A DNA stretch of 64,000 bases from Alitta virens (GCA_932294295.1 OW028584.1:4356907-4420906); one strand, 5' to 3'. Counted from the stretch's first letter, positions 24,601-36,470 are shown. Notes: generated by a model not told the origin, from the letters alone. A program made the numbers and translations.

Positions 24601-25787
24601 CAGAATTTCATTTAGAAATAATAGCAACCACAAAAAGCGTTATACCAAAACAGCATTGACGATAATTACCTACAAAATAGACATGTTTTGATATAATAAT
24701 ATATTAGGCCTATGATCAGAAAAAAAAAGAATGGAGTGACCTATATATTATGTGCAGTGCAATATACCTAAACAATAACTACAGGGGGGGGGGGGGGCAG
24801 CAATGTGTCTCAGCTAAGTACTATACACTTATGTTAAGGGTGTTTGGAAGTTAAATGCTTAATTTTCACTGTTTTCAGATGGTTTACATAGACTCCTGAT
24901 TATAATTAATATCAAAATATTTTCATGCTTATGAATGACATGATGTATGTTACCAACATTTGGCATGCACTACCATTGTGTATTCATTGTCTACATTGTG
25001 AAAGCAGTAGTTTTTTTGTTTTTTTTTGGGGGGGGGGGCATTTGAGCTGTGCCCTTGACACTACAGCCAGCTGAATAATCAAATTTGCCTGGGGGCGTGG
25101 CTACCGGCCAGGTTCATCATTTCACATCATTGAAAATGAGTAATTAGGTTTTTATAAATAATCCCACGAAAAAATATGAAGACTGCTGCATGGCCCTCAA
25201 TAGTCAGTGTCAGACAGTGTCAGACACAAAATCCTTTCATGTTTTATAATATTATTCGCACTCAGGTTAATATACTTGACATCAAAAATCTGCTGAGGTA
25301 AGTATAAATAACAACATTTAACAATTATTTAATGTCTTCCTTCTAGACACCTGGAATTCATCATTACTGTTTAGCTAATAACATGACATTTAGTTTGCAC
25401 TTCAGTGAGAAACACTTTTTGCCATGGCCTAAGTCTTTGGCCTTGGCCTATATTCAGAAACTGCTCACTTCTTGCCTTGGCCTTCTCACCTGACTTTCTT
25501 TAACTAAAGACATTCATCTTTAACTCACCTGAAGATGTTGGAGGAGTGCAAAACCTCAACTTGCAATTACTTGGCTTCTATACATGATAGAACAATGCGG
25601 TTTTTTTCTAAATAGTTCATTTGTAACTATCTTATCATCCATATCCATGTAAAGCAGCATAATGAAAAAAATACACTGAAACCTAATTTATTGAGAAAGA
25701 AATACTGATGACAACCCTGAGGTTAAGTGATATTTAAGGTACAAGAATAAAACCTCTGTCTGGCTGCCTAAATGACTGCTAGTTGTC
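24601..25787. other. Intronic sequence, no gene seen
   Basis: Contains poly-G runs near 24,784 and 25,029. No exon or repeat copy was recognised. Confidence 0.5.
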
Positions 25788-26030
25788 AGCTGGCATGTTC
25801 TGTTGTGCTGACTGACTTGACTGAACTGACTGACTTGACTGAACTGACTGACTGAACGGATGAGCTTAACTGACAGACAGACAAAATTGACTGACTTCAA
25901 CTGACTGATTTAACTGACTGAACTGATTGAATATAAGACTGAATTAACTTGACTGAACCTGACTTGGCTGTACTGACTGATTTGGCTGAACTGACTGACT
26001 TTGCTGAACTGACAGACTACTGTAGAAGGA
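25788..26030. repeat. Degenerate GACT-rich minisatellite
   Basis: Runs of (a/t)gactgacttgactgaact with period about 10-20. The minus-strand open frames here (repeated SQFSQV) are artefacts of the repeat. Confidence 0.85.
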
Positions 26031-26279
26031 CTGAGCCACCGGTATGCTTGTGTTATAGGCCAATTAGAACAATGATATAATGAATTTGCGACTTCTAGAA
26101 GTGGCATATTATTACGATTTTTATTTTTAAATAATTTAATAACTTTATTATTGGAATTTCACTGGGGTTTTAAGGATGTGAACGGCCATGTGGGAACTTA
26201 AGGCTTGGATGGACTTTTTTGTTGTTGCTTGCATTATAGTAGGAATCAAAATAAATGTCAAACTGTTTCGTCATATATA

Positions 26280-26890
26280 TTTTTTTCCTGTGGCGGACAC
26301 TTTTACGGTCTCAGGCATGGCAGTTTGACAGCAAATTTGTTTCACAATTTCACATCATGTGGAACCGATGTTCAAGACGTATTCTTCAGCTACCATACAA
26401 GACACACACCAGATACTTGCCGCATCTCCTTGGCATCCCTAGTTCACTTGAGCAAGTGATGTCCCGCTTTGTCAAGCTGGTCAAAGTCATGTTGACCAAC
26501 GAAAACAGAACAGTAAGCTACCTGACCAAACATTGTCTGAGGAGCAGTGGAAGTATCATGAACATTAATCTCTTCCAGATTTGCAGGGAAACTGGGACTA
26601 AGTTTGAAGAACTGGTACAGACACACTGTAAAAGACTTTCCAAAATAATTGCAAGTAAATACCAATGCAGTGTTGAAGACTTTTGTGCCATCAAAGCTAT
26701 TAAAGACCTGAGACAGAACATTACCAATGGCCGGACAATCACTGACTGTGTCAGTTTCATGAACTTTATATGTTGTAATTAACTCATCATTTGTAATTTA
26801 TTGATTTAATTTTCCTTCTTTTTTTTCCTTGATACAACATTGTAACTGTATACCTCATTTGGTATGTAATAAATATATATATATATATAT
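26280..26890 (+). pseudogene. LINE (non-LTR retrotransposon) 3' fragment
   Basis: An open frame to TAA at 26,782 reads QAWQFDSKFVSQFHIMWNRC, then RRILQLPYKTHTRYLPHLLG, then a helical cysteine-poor tail. The 'W-x-x-C-x-R-R-x-x-x-L-P-Y-x-T-H' block is characteristic of the region C-terminal to the reverse transcriptase in non-LTR retrotransposons. The catalytic RT domain and the endonuclease are absent, so this is a 5'-truncated dead copy of about 165 codons plus 3' UTR. It ends in an (AT)n tail near 26,875-26,890. The clade was not assigned. It sits directly beside the inverted duplication arm at 26,897. Confidence 0.8.
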
Positions 26891-26896
26891 TGGGGC

Positions 26897-27190
26897 TTGA
26901 TCAGGATGGATCAGCACAAAATAGACAGAATCAAATATAATCAAACCCCCAACTTGCTAGGTGATGAAAATAGGCTATTATTATAATTTTAGTAAGTTGG
27001 CGTGTGAATATTGGTATCTCAAGTACTAAATAATATATAAATCAACAACTGTCAAAAGTTCATTGAACCCAACAAAATTGAGCTGTCAATCATCTACATG
27101 ATCTACATGTTTTTAATAGGTCTAGGCATGGTTTGCATTATTAGACGCTTGGTAAACAATTACACCTGACTGGCTATTCAGTCAATAACA
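26897..27190 (-). repeat. Second arm of the inverted duplication (partner 21,366-21,705)
   Basis: See the partner at 21,366. This arm starts next to the AT-rich tail of the LINE fragment. Confidence 0.8.
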
Positions 27191-28087
27191 GTTGTTACAA
27201 TTAGTTGGTGTTTTGACTGGGCCGCTCACATTGCGTAATCATTTCAATGTGGTTATAGGTGCAATTTGACAGGCCATTTTTAATGCAAAAAGTTTGGAAA
27301 ATTCTGTTCTGGCTGGCCACTGGCCCCATGATCAGGTGACATAGTTGCTGCAGGTGTGAGAGAGCACTCCAACACTCTTGGCCACAACTTTGTTATTCAT
27401 GTCATGGGGCCTGCCCAGACCAGACTTGGCCCCTTAACTAGTGTTGCACAGCACTCACCTGAGGGTTACAGTTTCAGTTTATTTAAACAGACAAGATCCA
27501 GATAATATTAGATATTAGCTAAGATAAGACTTCTGACCCTTTTTCTTTTATCTGTTCATAAAAAAAATGTAATACCCAAGCCATACTAGAGAAAGATCCA
27601 CATGACAAACTTGCTCACTTACTGAATCATAATTACTTATTTTATAAGAACCATTTCCTTACTCGTTGCTTACTTACTTCTTTGCTTCCTTTACTTACTT
27701 TACTTACATCTTTAACTTCTTTAACACTTTTACTTACTTACTTACTTATAAACTGTAATTGCTGAATTACATAAGAGTACAAGTCTTTACAGTGGTGTGG
27801 GTTGATACACGCCATTGTTAAAAATCGAAAATGACCTTTTTTTGCAGGAATTGCACTTGACTTGACCTTTAACCTCGACTTTTTATAATTATTAATAATC
27901 ATCAGAGATTTACCTGAAATACATAAAGAATGAAGTGGGTACTTGCAGAACTTCACTTCCAGAAATGATTAAAAAGATGCAGTTTTCTGCTTACCAAGTG
28001 ATCAGAAATTATGTTTTGTGTATAAAAATTGCTCATCTTTCAATGTCCCTATGCTACTGAACCTGAAGCTTGGCTTATATGACCAGC

Positions 28088-28205
28088 GGTCCGAGGCAGA
28101 TGTAATGATGAGATGATAAGGCTTTGGAGTCTACAACATTTTACACATTCAAGTCAGGGGTGGGGTCTTTTACCTGCATGCCTCAGCATAGTCAGGACAC
28201 TTTCT
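28088..28205 (+). mobile_element. SINE-like family B, left half
   Basis: Reads gaggcagatgtaatgatgag, ataaggctttggagtct, cattttacacattcaag, ggggtggggtc and gcctcagcatag, in the same order as in the 20-kb and 42-kb copies. Confidence 0.7.
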
Positions 28206-28453
28206 TGTTATATAGTTATGACCCAGACGTTGTGTGCACTGGTATTCGAGACCTATAACTTGCCTTTCTCATGGGCCTCTATTATCAATGATTTGTAAAC
28301 CTGGAAGATATCAGTTCAGTCAAAAAGTGAGAAATTGCAAAACTCCACTTCTAGAAATGATAAAAATATGCAGTTTTAATTTCTGCTAAAAGCAAAATCA
28401 GATAGATCTATGACGTATTTTCTGTGTGGACTTCAATCTGGTTGTACTAGTCA

Positions 28454-28519
28454 GAGCCAGAATTTTGTCAAATATAAATATTACTTGAGCTAGAATTTTG
28501 TCAAATATAAATATTACTT
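28454..28519. repeat. 33-bp perfect-type tandem duplication
   Basis: Two adjacent copies beginning gagc(c/t)agaattttgtcaa, with a single difference and a period of 33. Confidence 0.95.
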
Positions 28520-29210
28520 GTTTACTAAAGTGAACATCAGAACATTAGAAGCATGACCTTTGACCGAATTGCCCCTCCCCCCCCCCCATCAGATTTTTTC
28601 CCAGGCTACAATTGAGACATTAAAACAAAAAGTAATGCTGTAATGAATGGGTAAAAGGATTATATAATAGTGATGCCCAAAACATCATTTCAAAGGGTTT
28701 GCAGAAAACTGCATATTTTTATTATTGCTAGTAGTGGAGGTATGTTATTTCCACTTTTTCTCTGATTATCATTATAATAAATATAAGAAATGCAGGTGAA
28801 AGGTCAAGCCAAGTGCAGTTCCAGCAAAATGTTCAGACATTGTTTATGTATGGGTTATTATTTCTTGCTACATTGTGTATTGTTGCTACTTCTTGGTAAC
28901 ATGGTAATTCAACTATCACACAAACAATTGGTACATAATCTGTCAATCATTGACCTATTAACCAATCAAATTAAAGTATATTGCAGACACTGGCTGGGAC
29001 CCATGATAGTGTTGTCTTTAAGGTAGTCAACTGTATATGTCTAGGAGCTTATACAATACAAAATCGCATAGTGTGAGGCCGGCTTAAGACTAACCAGACT
29101 TTTTAATCAAGAAGAATAATTAACGGTCATCCTTCTGAAGGCAGTTGTTTACATTTTCACGTTTCAGAAATGGGTGGATTCATGGGTGCGCTGAGTAATA
29201 TCTAAGCTAT

Positions 29211-29813
29211 CAGTAGATGGTGACGCGCAATTTTGCTTGAATACTGACTTTTTGCAAGATTCTATATAAAATCTCGCAAAATTGCGAGAAAATTATACCC
29301 GCTATGCGGCGCTAAAATACAGAACACGTTCCTAGCAGATCCAATACAAATCGATTCAACAACAAGTTAAACCGGAAAAAATAAATAAACAGGTAGCAGA
29401 AGCAAAAAACGTGGTGGATGAAAAGTGTTGCAACGCTAAAAAGGCTTTGCATGACGCTAATCGGTACCTGAAATCAATCACAGAATGCATTGATTTCGTA
29501 TTCGGTCAGAGATTACCTGCAGGTTAGTTTCAAAATACGAAAAAAACAATAATCGAACAACTTTACCGATCGATTTTGGATCTATTACATTGTAAGCTTG
29601 GGAGTCGGCGATCTTTCATAGTTGCCGCCATTTTGGCTGTTGACGCATGCGCTGCGGCCCTGTGATGGACACAGCATTTATAAGAAATCTCGCAACTTTG
29701 CGAGAAAATTAAGTTTTACTGCAGTTTTGACAGAATCCTTCAAATGTGCGAGAAAATCTTATAATCTCGCAAAAAGTCAGTATTCGTGCAAAATTGTGCG
29801 TCACCATCTACTG
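29211..29813. mobile_element. 603-bp TIR DNA element with 5-bp target-site duplication
   Basis: The first roughly 50 bp (cagtagatggtgacgcgcaa...) is repeated in reverse at the right end, with only a few mismatches over tgaatactgactttttgc. The element is flanked on both sides by gctat (29,206-29,210 and 29,814-29,818), a clean 5-bp target-site duplication. Subterminal motifs (tctcgcaa...ttgcgaga) form further small palindromes. No transposase is recognisable, so it is non-autonomous. The superfamily is undetermined. The centre carries an exon-like open frame, listed separately. Confidence 0.85.
29336..29522 (+). CDS. Exon-like open frame inside the TIR element
   Basis: From a possible acceptor (ttcctag ending at 29,335) to a good donor (GCAG|GTTAGT at 29,523) the plus strand reads 62 codons without a stop. 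The product is charged and helical: QQQVKPEKINKQVAEAKNVV, then DEKCCNAKKALHDANRYLKS, then CIDFVFGQRLPA. It is less AT-rich than its surroundings and lacks the low-complexity look of chance frames here. No domain was recognised. It may be a captured host exon or a remnant of the element's own protein. The acceptor has a weak pyrimidine tract. Confidence 0.35.
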
Positions 29814-30139
29814 GCTATGGCATGCAGATTTGTAATACTGAGCATCTTCTATGTCACTTGGTTATCGTGTGAAAGTTTAAATGATGTAAATTTCTCAAAT
29901 ATTAATGAAGCTAGAGCTATTTGAAGTGGCCATGCATTAGCATTTTCACGATTGAGCAATGGTGGATTACCGCGTGCACTGAGAAAGATCTATGTACTAT
30001 GTCATGCCAAAAAGTTCCTCTTAGCATTATCTTCATCACATTGTGATCATTTTAAACTTTAAATGATCAAAATATCTCAAATATTAACGAAGCTAGAGCC
30101 ATTTGAAGTGGCCGTACATTAGCATTGTGTCAATGACGT

Positions 30140-33059
30140 CCTGACGCAGGGAATCACGCTAGCCCAAACAGACTGCTTCGGGGTCGCGTTAGCGATGCGG
30201 ACCAGTCTGAAACACTTCTTAGATCTGACAGTGCAGCTGCTGTAGTCAAAGAGAAAGGAAGATTGTTTTTTCAGTTTTCCTTGATAAAACCAGGCCAAAC
30301 TCTATCCATACTTAACTTAGTACACAAGCTACATAATCGCATAGTATTTACCCCATGTTAAGGTCTGGTATAGACCAATCCGGTTTTGACAGTTAGCCAC
30401 GCCCCTCCTGCTGGCCCTTAGCAACCGTAACTAGGTCCGACATACCCCCTTGCGTTACCCCAACAAACATGGCTACAACTACAGATTTGAGTGTGATACC
30501 CATACACAATTACACATACATCTCGGTTTTTTCTTTAGTAAAGAACTGACTGAACAGTCTAGAAAACTTGGATATAACTTCTGTATGTGGATCTGTTTTG
30601 ATAAATATCTAAGTAAAGGGTCATTCCACGCCAAATCTGCAAATTTTTGAAAATCTTCCTGCCTGACTATTTCAAATTTTCTTGAAAAAATTCTCCAACA
30701 TAGCTACATTAGTTAGTAGGCTGGATGCAAAATTTCAGCCTGATAGCTAAAATATTTTTGGGTAGAAAAATTAAAGAAGGGGACTAAGTTTAGTCTATTT
30801 TCGCACTCGTTTTTGCAGTGGCAAATGAAATCGAGATTTTAAGAGGCTGTATCTTAAGAACCATTATTGCAATGGGCTTCATATTTGGAATCTGGTATAT
30901 CTCGACCCATCACTCTTACCACATATATTTTCCAAGCTGTAAATTGAATGTGAAGAGAATTGTGGTTGCTTTAAAATACTTGTTCATTTTACGCCGTTTT
31001 CTGAAATGCCACATTTGAAAGGCTGTAACAAATAAAGTATTCAATGTAGAAGGCCAGTTGTTCCTCTGTGAGTTATTTTATGTGGGCTCTTATAGTATTA
31101 TGAACAATATACATGCCAGACATGTGGTTTCCAAGAAAAACCATTGCAAAACTACAGAAAAATCACAATTTTCCCCAAGTTTACCGTCATATTGCCAAGG
31201 TATGACACCGTCCACCAACTTGAAACCAAAACCATTTTGAAGAGTGAGATTTTGGTAATGTTTTCTATAAATTTCAAGGTGGAGAAAGTAGTCATTATCT
31301 TGTTATAAATTTTTTTATATTACCTTATTAGCGAAAATTGTAACAAAACTGCTGAAATTTCCACTATTGAACAATCAGAGCTAAACCCTAGTGTGATACA
31401 TCAATTTCTGTCAATTTGAGCATGGAAAGTTTTGCTGTTAATTTTGCGATTACCTGTAAATTAGGGCCTGTTTCAAATGGCTTTAATTTGTAAAGCTATA
31501 GATTCTTTCAATAAGAATTACTGCAATAGCATAAAAACTTAAATATTTCAATGGTGTGAATGTCTTGAGTGTGAATATAAGAAACCTCAGAAACCAGTTA
31601 TCTGTTATTATGTGCCTTAGTCTTAGTTTACAGTGCAAAATTGCATTAATTTGCCTTAATTGCATTAATTGTACCATTATTCTCTAAACTGCTGGAACAA
31701 CTGATGTATATTTTATTTATTTATTTATCTTTATTGACATGTGGTTTACATTATAATAATACAGACATCGTACATGGAAACATAAACCACCCAGTCCCAT
31801 AACCCATAAGGGCTTATATGTCACTCCATTTTAGTGCTTAAATATATATAACAGAATATTGTCTTTTTGCAATCATAATGGGTTTTTTTAAGTAAATCTG
31901 GCTTCAGAGACAAATGTGATTGAACACACGTAGGTATGCTTGTTTAAATTCTTCACATTGAGTTGGTAGTGAGGCCTACCACATGTTTTATCCAGCGTAA
32001 ACATTCTTCTAATTTAGGTTTTGGTTTAGGGATAGGGATAAAAGTGACCCCTTGCATCCTCTCTGTCAGTCTGGTATCAGAATTACCATTTCCGTAGCAG
32101 CATCGCTTCACCATCATGTATTATTGTGTGAAAATCCCCTGCTTTCACTACTAACAGCTATGTAATTCTATGGTCCGTCGTGGGGTGTTATGACGAAGGG
32201 TGCTGCACATGGCTAATTTGTTTATAGGACACGCCGCTGGCCTCGCTCGCTCATTGGCTACCCCTTTATCTTGATGTATGAGTACGGATAGGTCTATTCC
32301 CTTGAACGGACCAAAAACATACATAACTTTCAAACTTTCATGTCTCCCTCCATTTTGCCATGCTAGCTGCCACTGAGCATGTGCGAACAGCCAGCCAATC
32401 AGCATGCAGCAGACTTTGGTTGTAAACAAAAGCACATGGACTGAGCACATGTCACTTATATGTCACATGTTACTTATATGCAAAAATTATTCCAAACTCT
32501 AGGAATCCGCTGGTGGTTTTACTTTAGATTAAGTTTGTGAAATGTCTAGAAAGCTATTAGATCCCAGCAGGCACAGATTCCCGCCCTTTTCACTGTTTTC
32601 AGTGCACATGCACTATTGCTCAGTGGCTCAGTGAATTGAAATTCTGAATTTCAACTGATTCCTGTTTATTATGCATATTAAAGAGGAATATTGTCTATAA
32701 TTTGTTTTGATCATGGTCATTCATGGATGGAACATGCTATATCAATTTTAATTCCAGTTGGATTATTTTCAGAAACAACAACAACAAAATATTAATAAAT
32801 TAAAAATAAAATATCTAAAATGAATACTTTAAACTTCATATACAATTAAGTAATTCATATTGTGAAGATGGCATACCTGGTACATCAAAACCTGATGTTA
32901 CTGAACCACTTCCACCTAAACGTCTCATAATTCATACCTTTTAGGTAGGTAGGAAATATCACATTTATTTTCAAATATACAGTCTAGATGTATATACAGG
33001 TTTTAGAAGAAGATAGATGAATGAGAAAGCATATATTCTACTAATAAACCTGCAAATAG
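30140..33059. other. Intronic sequence, no gene seen
   Basis: No supported exon. A tttattgacatg-type dispersed fragment lies near 31,715-31,800. CCAATCA motifs occur near 32,395. Short open frames lack domains. Confidence 0.5.
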
Positions 33060-33190
33060 TACAATTGGGCGTTCTGGTGGGTGGCCGTTTTATCCTTTGG
33101 CTGCTTGGTATGGTGGCCGTTTTTGCGATTGGCCGTCCTGGTATGTTTGCCGTCATGAATTTGGCTGTTTTGACCAGACCCCTTAGCGAC
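33060..33190. repeat. Short-motif array (GGCCGT family)
   Basis: Degenerate copies of (g/t)tggccgttttnnnctttggc, with repeated tggtatg spacers. A related motif appears near 53,245-53,295. It looks like the interior of a foldback element. Confidence 0.55.
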
Positions 33191-33220
33191 ACCCCTTGAA
33201 ATAACTAAGAAGTACTTGGA

Positions 33221-33251
33221 ACTGGCTTACGCTTCGCAAGCCAGTTCCTTG
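33221..33251. repeat. Perfect 11-bp hairpin
   Basis: ggaactggctt and its exact reverse complement aagccagttcc are separated by acgcttcgc. Confidence 0.85.
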
Positions 33252-33540
33252 GAGTTAGGAATCACGCCAGCTCATCATGAGTGAATTCGATATTGAAACT
33301 CTCGCGATTCTAGTGTAATTTGGCGCGTGCGTACCAAGGCAGGATGCTTAATTGCTCCATCTGACAAATGGGCAAACTTACCTGCTCCATTAATGAATGT
33401 TATGGTCACATTAAAAATATCTCACAATGTCTATATTTTTGCATATCAACAGGGGCAGATCCAGAAAAATATTGCAGCAGGGGGAGGGATGCCAAATTAA
33501 AATATAAAATATTGCAGGGACCATTAAATTTACTTGGCCA

Positions 33541-33620
33541 AGGGGGGGGGGACGGGGTTTAGTTTAAACACCTAACCGAGTACCCATTTCCGGCCCCCAC
33601 CCCCCCCCCCCCCCCCCCGA
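33541..33620. repeat. Poly-G run followed by a long poly-C run
   Basis: A run of about 10 G near 33,541 is followed by a C run of about 19 near 33,599. Confidence 0.9.
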
Positions 33621-33949
33621 TCTGCTACAGATCAGTGTGATATATATACTCATAAACATATAGGGCCCGGATTACTGATAGGCCTAACAGCGATTTATTT
33701 AATTTGTTTATTTTGATCATTACATCAAAAAGTGTGCAAATTCAATTCATTCTTGACACAATGTTAAGCACATATTGTATTTAATATTTTAGTGCACAAT
33801 CATAAAGTTAGGTATTAAAATATGAAAAAAAGGCTCCAACTCCTTATGGCACCTTTAGATGTATCAAATTCTAAAATATTATTTACCAGTTTTCAAACCT
33901 GTTTACAAATAATCTTCATAACAGCTGGTGCACTTAAAAATAGTGCAAT

Positions 33950-35275
33950 ATTATATTTGACAAAAATGTTATGTATATCAGTGTATAGTGTAAATAAAAA
34001 AAACCAGTTAATTTTATATCAGCTTCAAATTTTACACAAGTACCAGTTAGTGAAAGACAAAATATTTCATGACATTATAAATTTAAACACCAGTTGTTTG
34101 GGCTAATTTAGAAAAATATGTGAAGGGCTCCAATAAAACAAATAGTTTTGCCAAAGGAAATATTAACATTCAGGTCTGCTACTGCTAGAATCATACTATT
34201 GACAAAAACAAAATTGGTCTGCCCAAAAAAATGGTATTCTACATGTTGTTATTTAATGCGTAACCATGACATCTTATTATTTAAGGTGTAACCATGGCAA
34301 CCTAGTACCTATCTACGCAAATGCCATGCACTCTCAATGCCTTCACTGACAACAGTCAACTTATTTTCTGTCTGGGGTATTTTGCTTTTCAAATATTTCA
34401 AACTGTTAATTGTTTGTTAACCATGGAAAGAGATGCTATGGGGAAAAAATCAACATTTTGGGGAATTTATTCAATATAAAAACTAGAATTTCAAATTGTA
34501 ATTTCTGGGCAGATTGTGTTCTTACCAGTGACTGGCAGTGTCAAAATATTTTGGTAGTTAACTAGGAATTTGGCTTTTTTTAACCTGCCATTTTACAATT
34601 CAAAAGTTTAATTAATAAGTATAATGTATTTTATCAAAATTGTTTGGTTTAATAGCACTATGTACAGCAGTTGTGCATGCAATTTCAGGCCTGTTACATC
34701 ATGGCTAGTGTCAAAAATAATGATTTGCAGCCATCTTGGATTTTGGCTTCCAAGATCTTGTGGGTTAAATCCAAATTGATCAGCAGCATTTTCATTTTTC
34801 CTATATGACGTCTTTTGCGTCAATGTATTTCTCAATTATTTTAGGAGGAAGAAATTTGAGAGTCAAGGAATATAACGGCCAGATGAAGGGGACTTCTTTC
34901 CATCCAGTTAGAGTTAATTAGTTAGTTAGTGTTATTGTTTAATGCCTCATCAGCACCTGAGTGGGCTATGTAGAGGCTCTCTAGGGTAAGATTGATTATC
35001 TATAGTTGGTAGTAGAAACCAGAAGCATGTAAAAAGTCAATAATTGTCTGCGTTGGATAGCTGGAGCAGCTTGTGCAATGCGCACTGTCCTGTTTTAGCC
35101 ACTGGGTATAGAGGACTTCACCCCAAGTGTTCCACCCTCGCCGCGTGGAGGCCCAGGACCTTAGAGGGCCATCCATCCAGTTATAGTAAACAAATGTTCC
35201 ATATTTGTATTTCCTTGGCAGGCACATCTCTTTAAATGATTCTTCTATTAATTCTTCACTGAATACTTTTTTTGG
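33950..35275 (-). pseudogene. Broken duplicate of cGLR-like exon 2 and its downstream intron
   Basis: A diverged copy of 43,540-45,830. The intronic part (aattggtctgcccaaaaa, caacttattttctgtct, tcaacattttggg) and the ankyrin-coding part (FGFNPQDLG and the LPPKIIEKYIDAKD region on the minus strand) both align. All of the nucleotidyltransferase-coding half is missing. The junction at 34,745-34,747 joins what in the intact gene is ggc at 44,721 to ggc at 45,511, a deletion of 790 bp with a 3-bp microhomology. A further deletion of about 70 bp removes part of an ankyrin repeat, and a 261-bp insertion splits the copy. It cannot encode a functional protein. Confidence 0.9.
34911..35171 (-). mobile_element. 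261-bp insertion with 12-bp target-site duplication
   Basis: This sequence is absent from the intact gene copy. It is flanked by tccatccagtta at 34,899-34,910 and again at 35,172-35,183. The left end is a short AGTT/TTAG tandem run that would be the 3' tail if the element is read on the minus strand, which suggests a SINE-type retroelement. No A or B box was recognised and no other copy was seen in the window. Confidence 0.75.
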
Positions 35276-36300
35276 TATTGGTCAACTGATCTGACTATGT
35301 TTTTAGACTTATATACTACAGTAATATATATGAACTTCACCAATAAATGATTTTAAATAATTACTTCCTTTTTGCAATTGCTTTGAGAAACCATAGCACT
35401 GATATGTAGAAATAGCTAGAAATTACTTTTATGCTTCCAGTAATCAGGAAGAGAAATTAACGTACAATCTATTTTTTTTTTTAATTCATGACCATAAACA
35501 TTTTACACACTTTGATAAAATATATATAAATAACAAATTCAACATAAAGTAGGTCCAGAGAAAAGATTAACTTAAACATTTTAAATATATATTTAAAGCT
35601 GGATTGTCAATGGATTTGGTACCCCTGAAAAACCTATCCAGAATAACGAATTCAAGAACTCATATTGTCTAGACTGTACTAAAGTTAATTATACATTGGA
35701 ACGTAATAAAGAGCTTCACCGATTTGTGACTTCAGAGTCATCTTATGCAAAATAGAGGTCGGAGTTTGTTTTAATTCATGTTATAAAAGAAACACCAACA
35801 CATTTTATTTTTTTAAACTTTGAATTTAGAAAAAGAAAAATTTATATATATATTACATAAATGTATATATCTTTTTAATTTTTTACTGTTTAGATGATAT
35901 TTCTACTAAGGACACAGACACAGAAATCATGCCTAAGTAAAGGGTTGTCAGAGGAAAATAAGGCAGAATTTCCCTCAAATCACGGAGGATTATGAGTTAA
36001 GTGATCAACTGCCGTTTGTTTAAATTTTTCCACTGACCATTAACTAAAAATCTAGCAGGCATTTTGGACCATTTGTGATTTTACGGAATAGCTTAGGTTT
36101 TCCTTGTGCCACGTCAGTTTAAATTATTGCTTAACATGCATTATTTAACAAGTTATCCACCTTTGTTCTCACCACCCCTTTTCATTACTATGGCGCTCAG
36201 CATTGCTTTGGTTCCGGAAGTAGCTATTTTCTGCTCACCAGCACTGCTGAGCGAGTTCCCGCTTGCAGAGCCTATTATGGATGTCAATAGCAATGACAGT
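35276..36300. other. Intronic sequence, no gene seen
   Basis: AT-rich, with no recognised feature. Confidence 0.5.
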
Positions 36301-36470
36301 GGTCTACAGTCATCTCGTCAATAGGTCAAGTCGCCAACTGGTCGAGTCGTCAAAAAAGAAGTCAAGTCGTCAAAAACCCTGGTAAAGTCGAAAGCCTCGG
36401 TAAAGTCGTCGAAAGCCCTGGTCAAGTGGTCAAAAGTGGACTTGACCTATTGACGAGATGACTGTAGACC
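36301..36470. mobile_element. 170-bp MITE-like element with perfect 32-bp TIRs
   Basis: The first 32 bp, starting ggtctacagtcatctcgtca, are exactly reverse-complemented at 36,439-36,470. Between them lie about seven degenerate copies of (g/t)caagtcgtcaaaa. There is no coding capacity. A terminal fragment of the same family (tgacgagattgctgtagacc) is at 58,988-59,027 and a longer array of the same internal motif is at 57,014-57,228. A flanking target-site duplication is not clear. Confidence 0.88.

Larger units (their letters stand above)
27213..29098. mobile_element. Decayed element bounded by inverted ends
   Basis: The left end gggccgctcacattgcgtaatc is matched in reverse by cgcatagtgtgaggccggct at 29,066-29,090. 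The interior includes a TTAC array (27,660-27,750), a SINE-like family B copy (28,088-28,205) and sequence shared with 23,570-24,600. No coding capacity was seen. Confidence 0.5.
29140..30130. repeat. Degenerate direct repeats around the TIR element
   Basis: The segment before the element (acattttcacgtttcag...gggtgcgctgagtaatatct) recurs at 29,938-30,000, and aaatattaa(t/c)gaagctagagc recurs near 29,900 and 30,085. The element was thus inserted into a locally duplicated sequence. Confidence 0.65.

Noticed and set aside
26205..26459. 84-codon frame overlapping the LINE fragment
   Set aside because: Out of frame with the recognisable W-x-x-C...LPYKTH block, which is in the longer frame.
33822..34106. 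94-codon plus-strand frame
   Set aside because: Lies largely in the duplicated intronic sequence also found at 43.5 kb, where it is not open; low-complexity composition.
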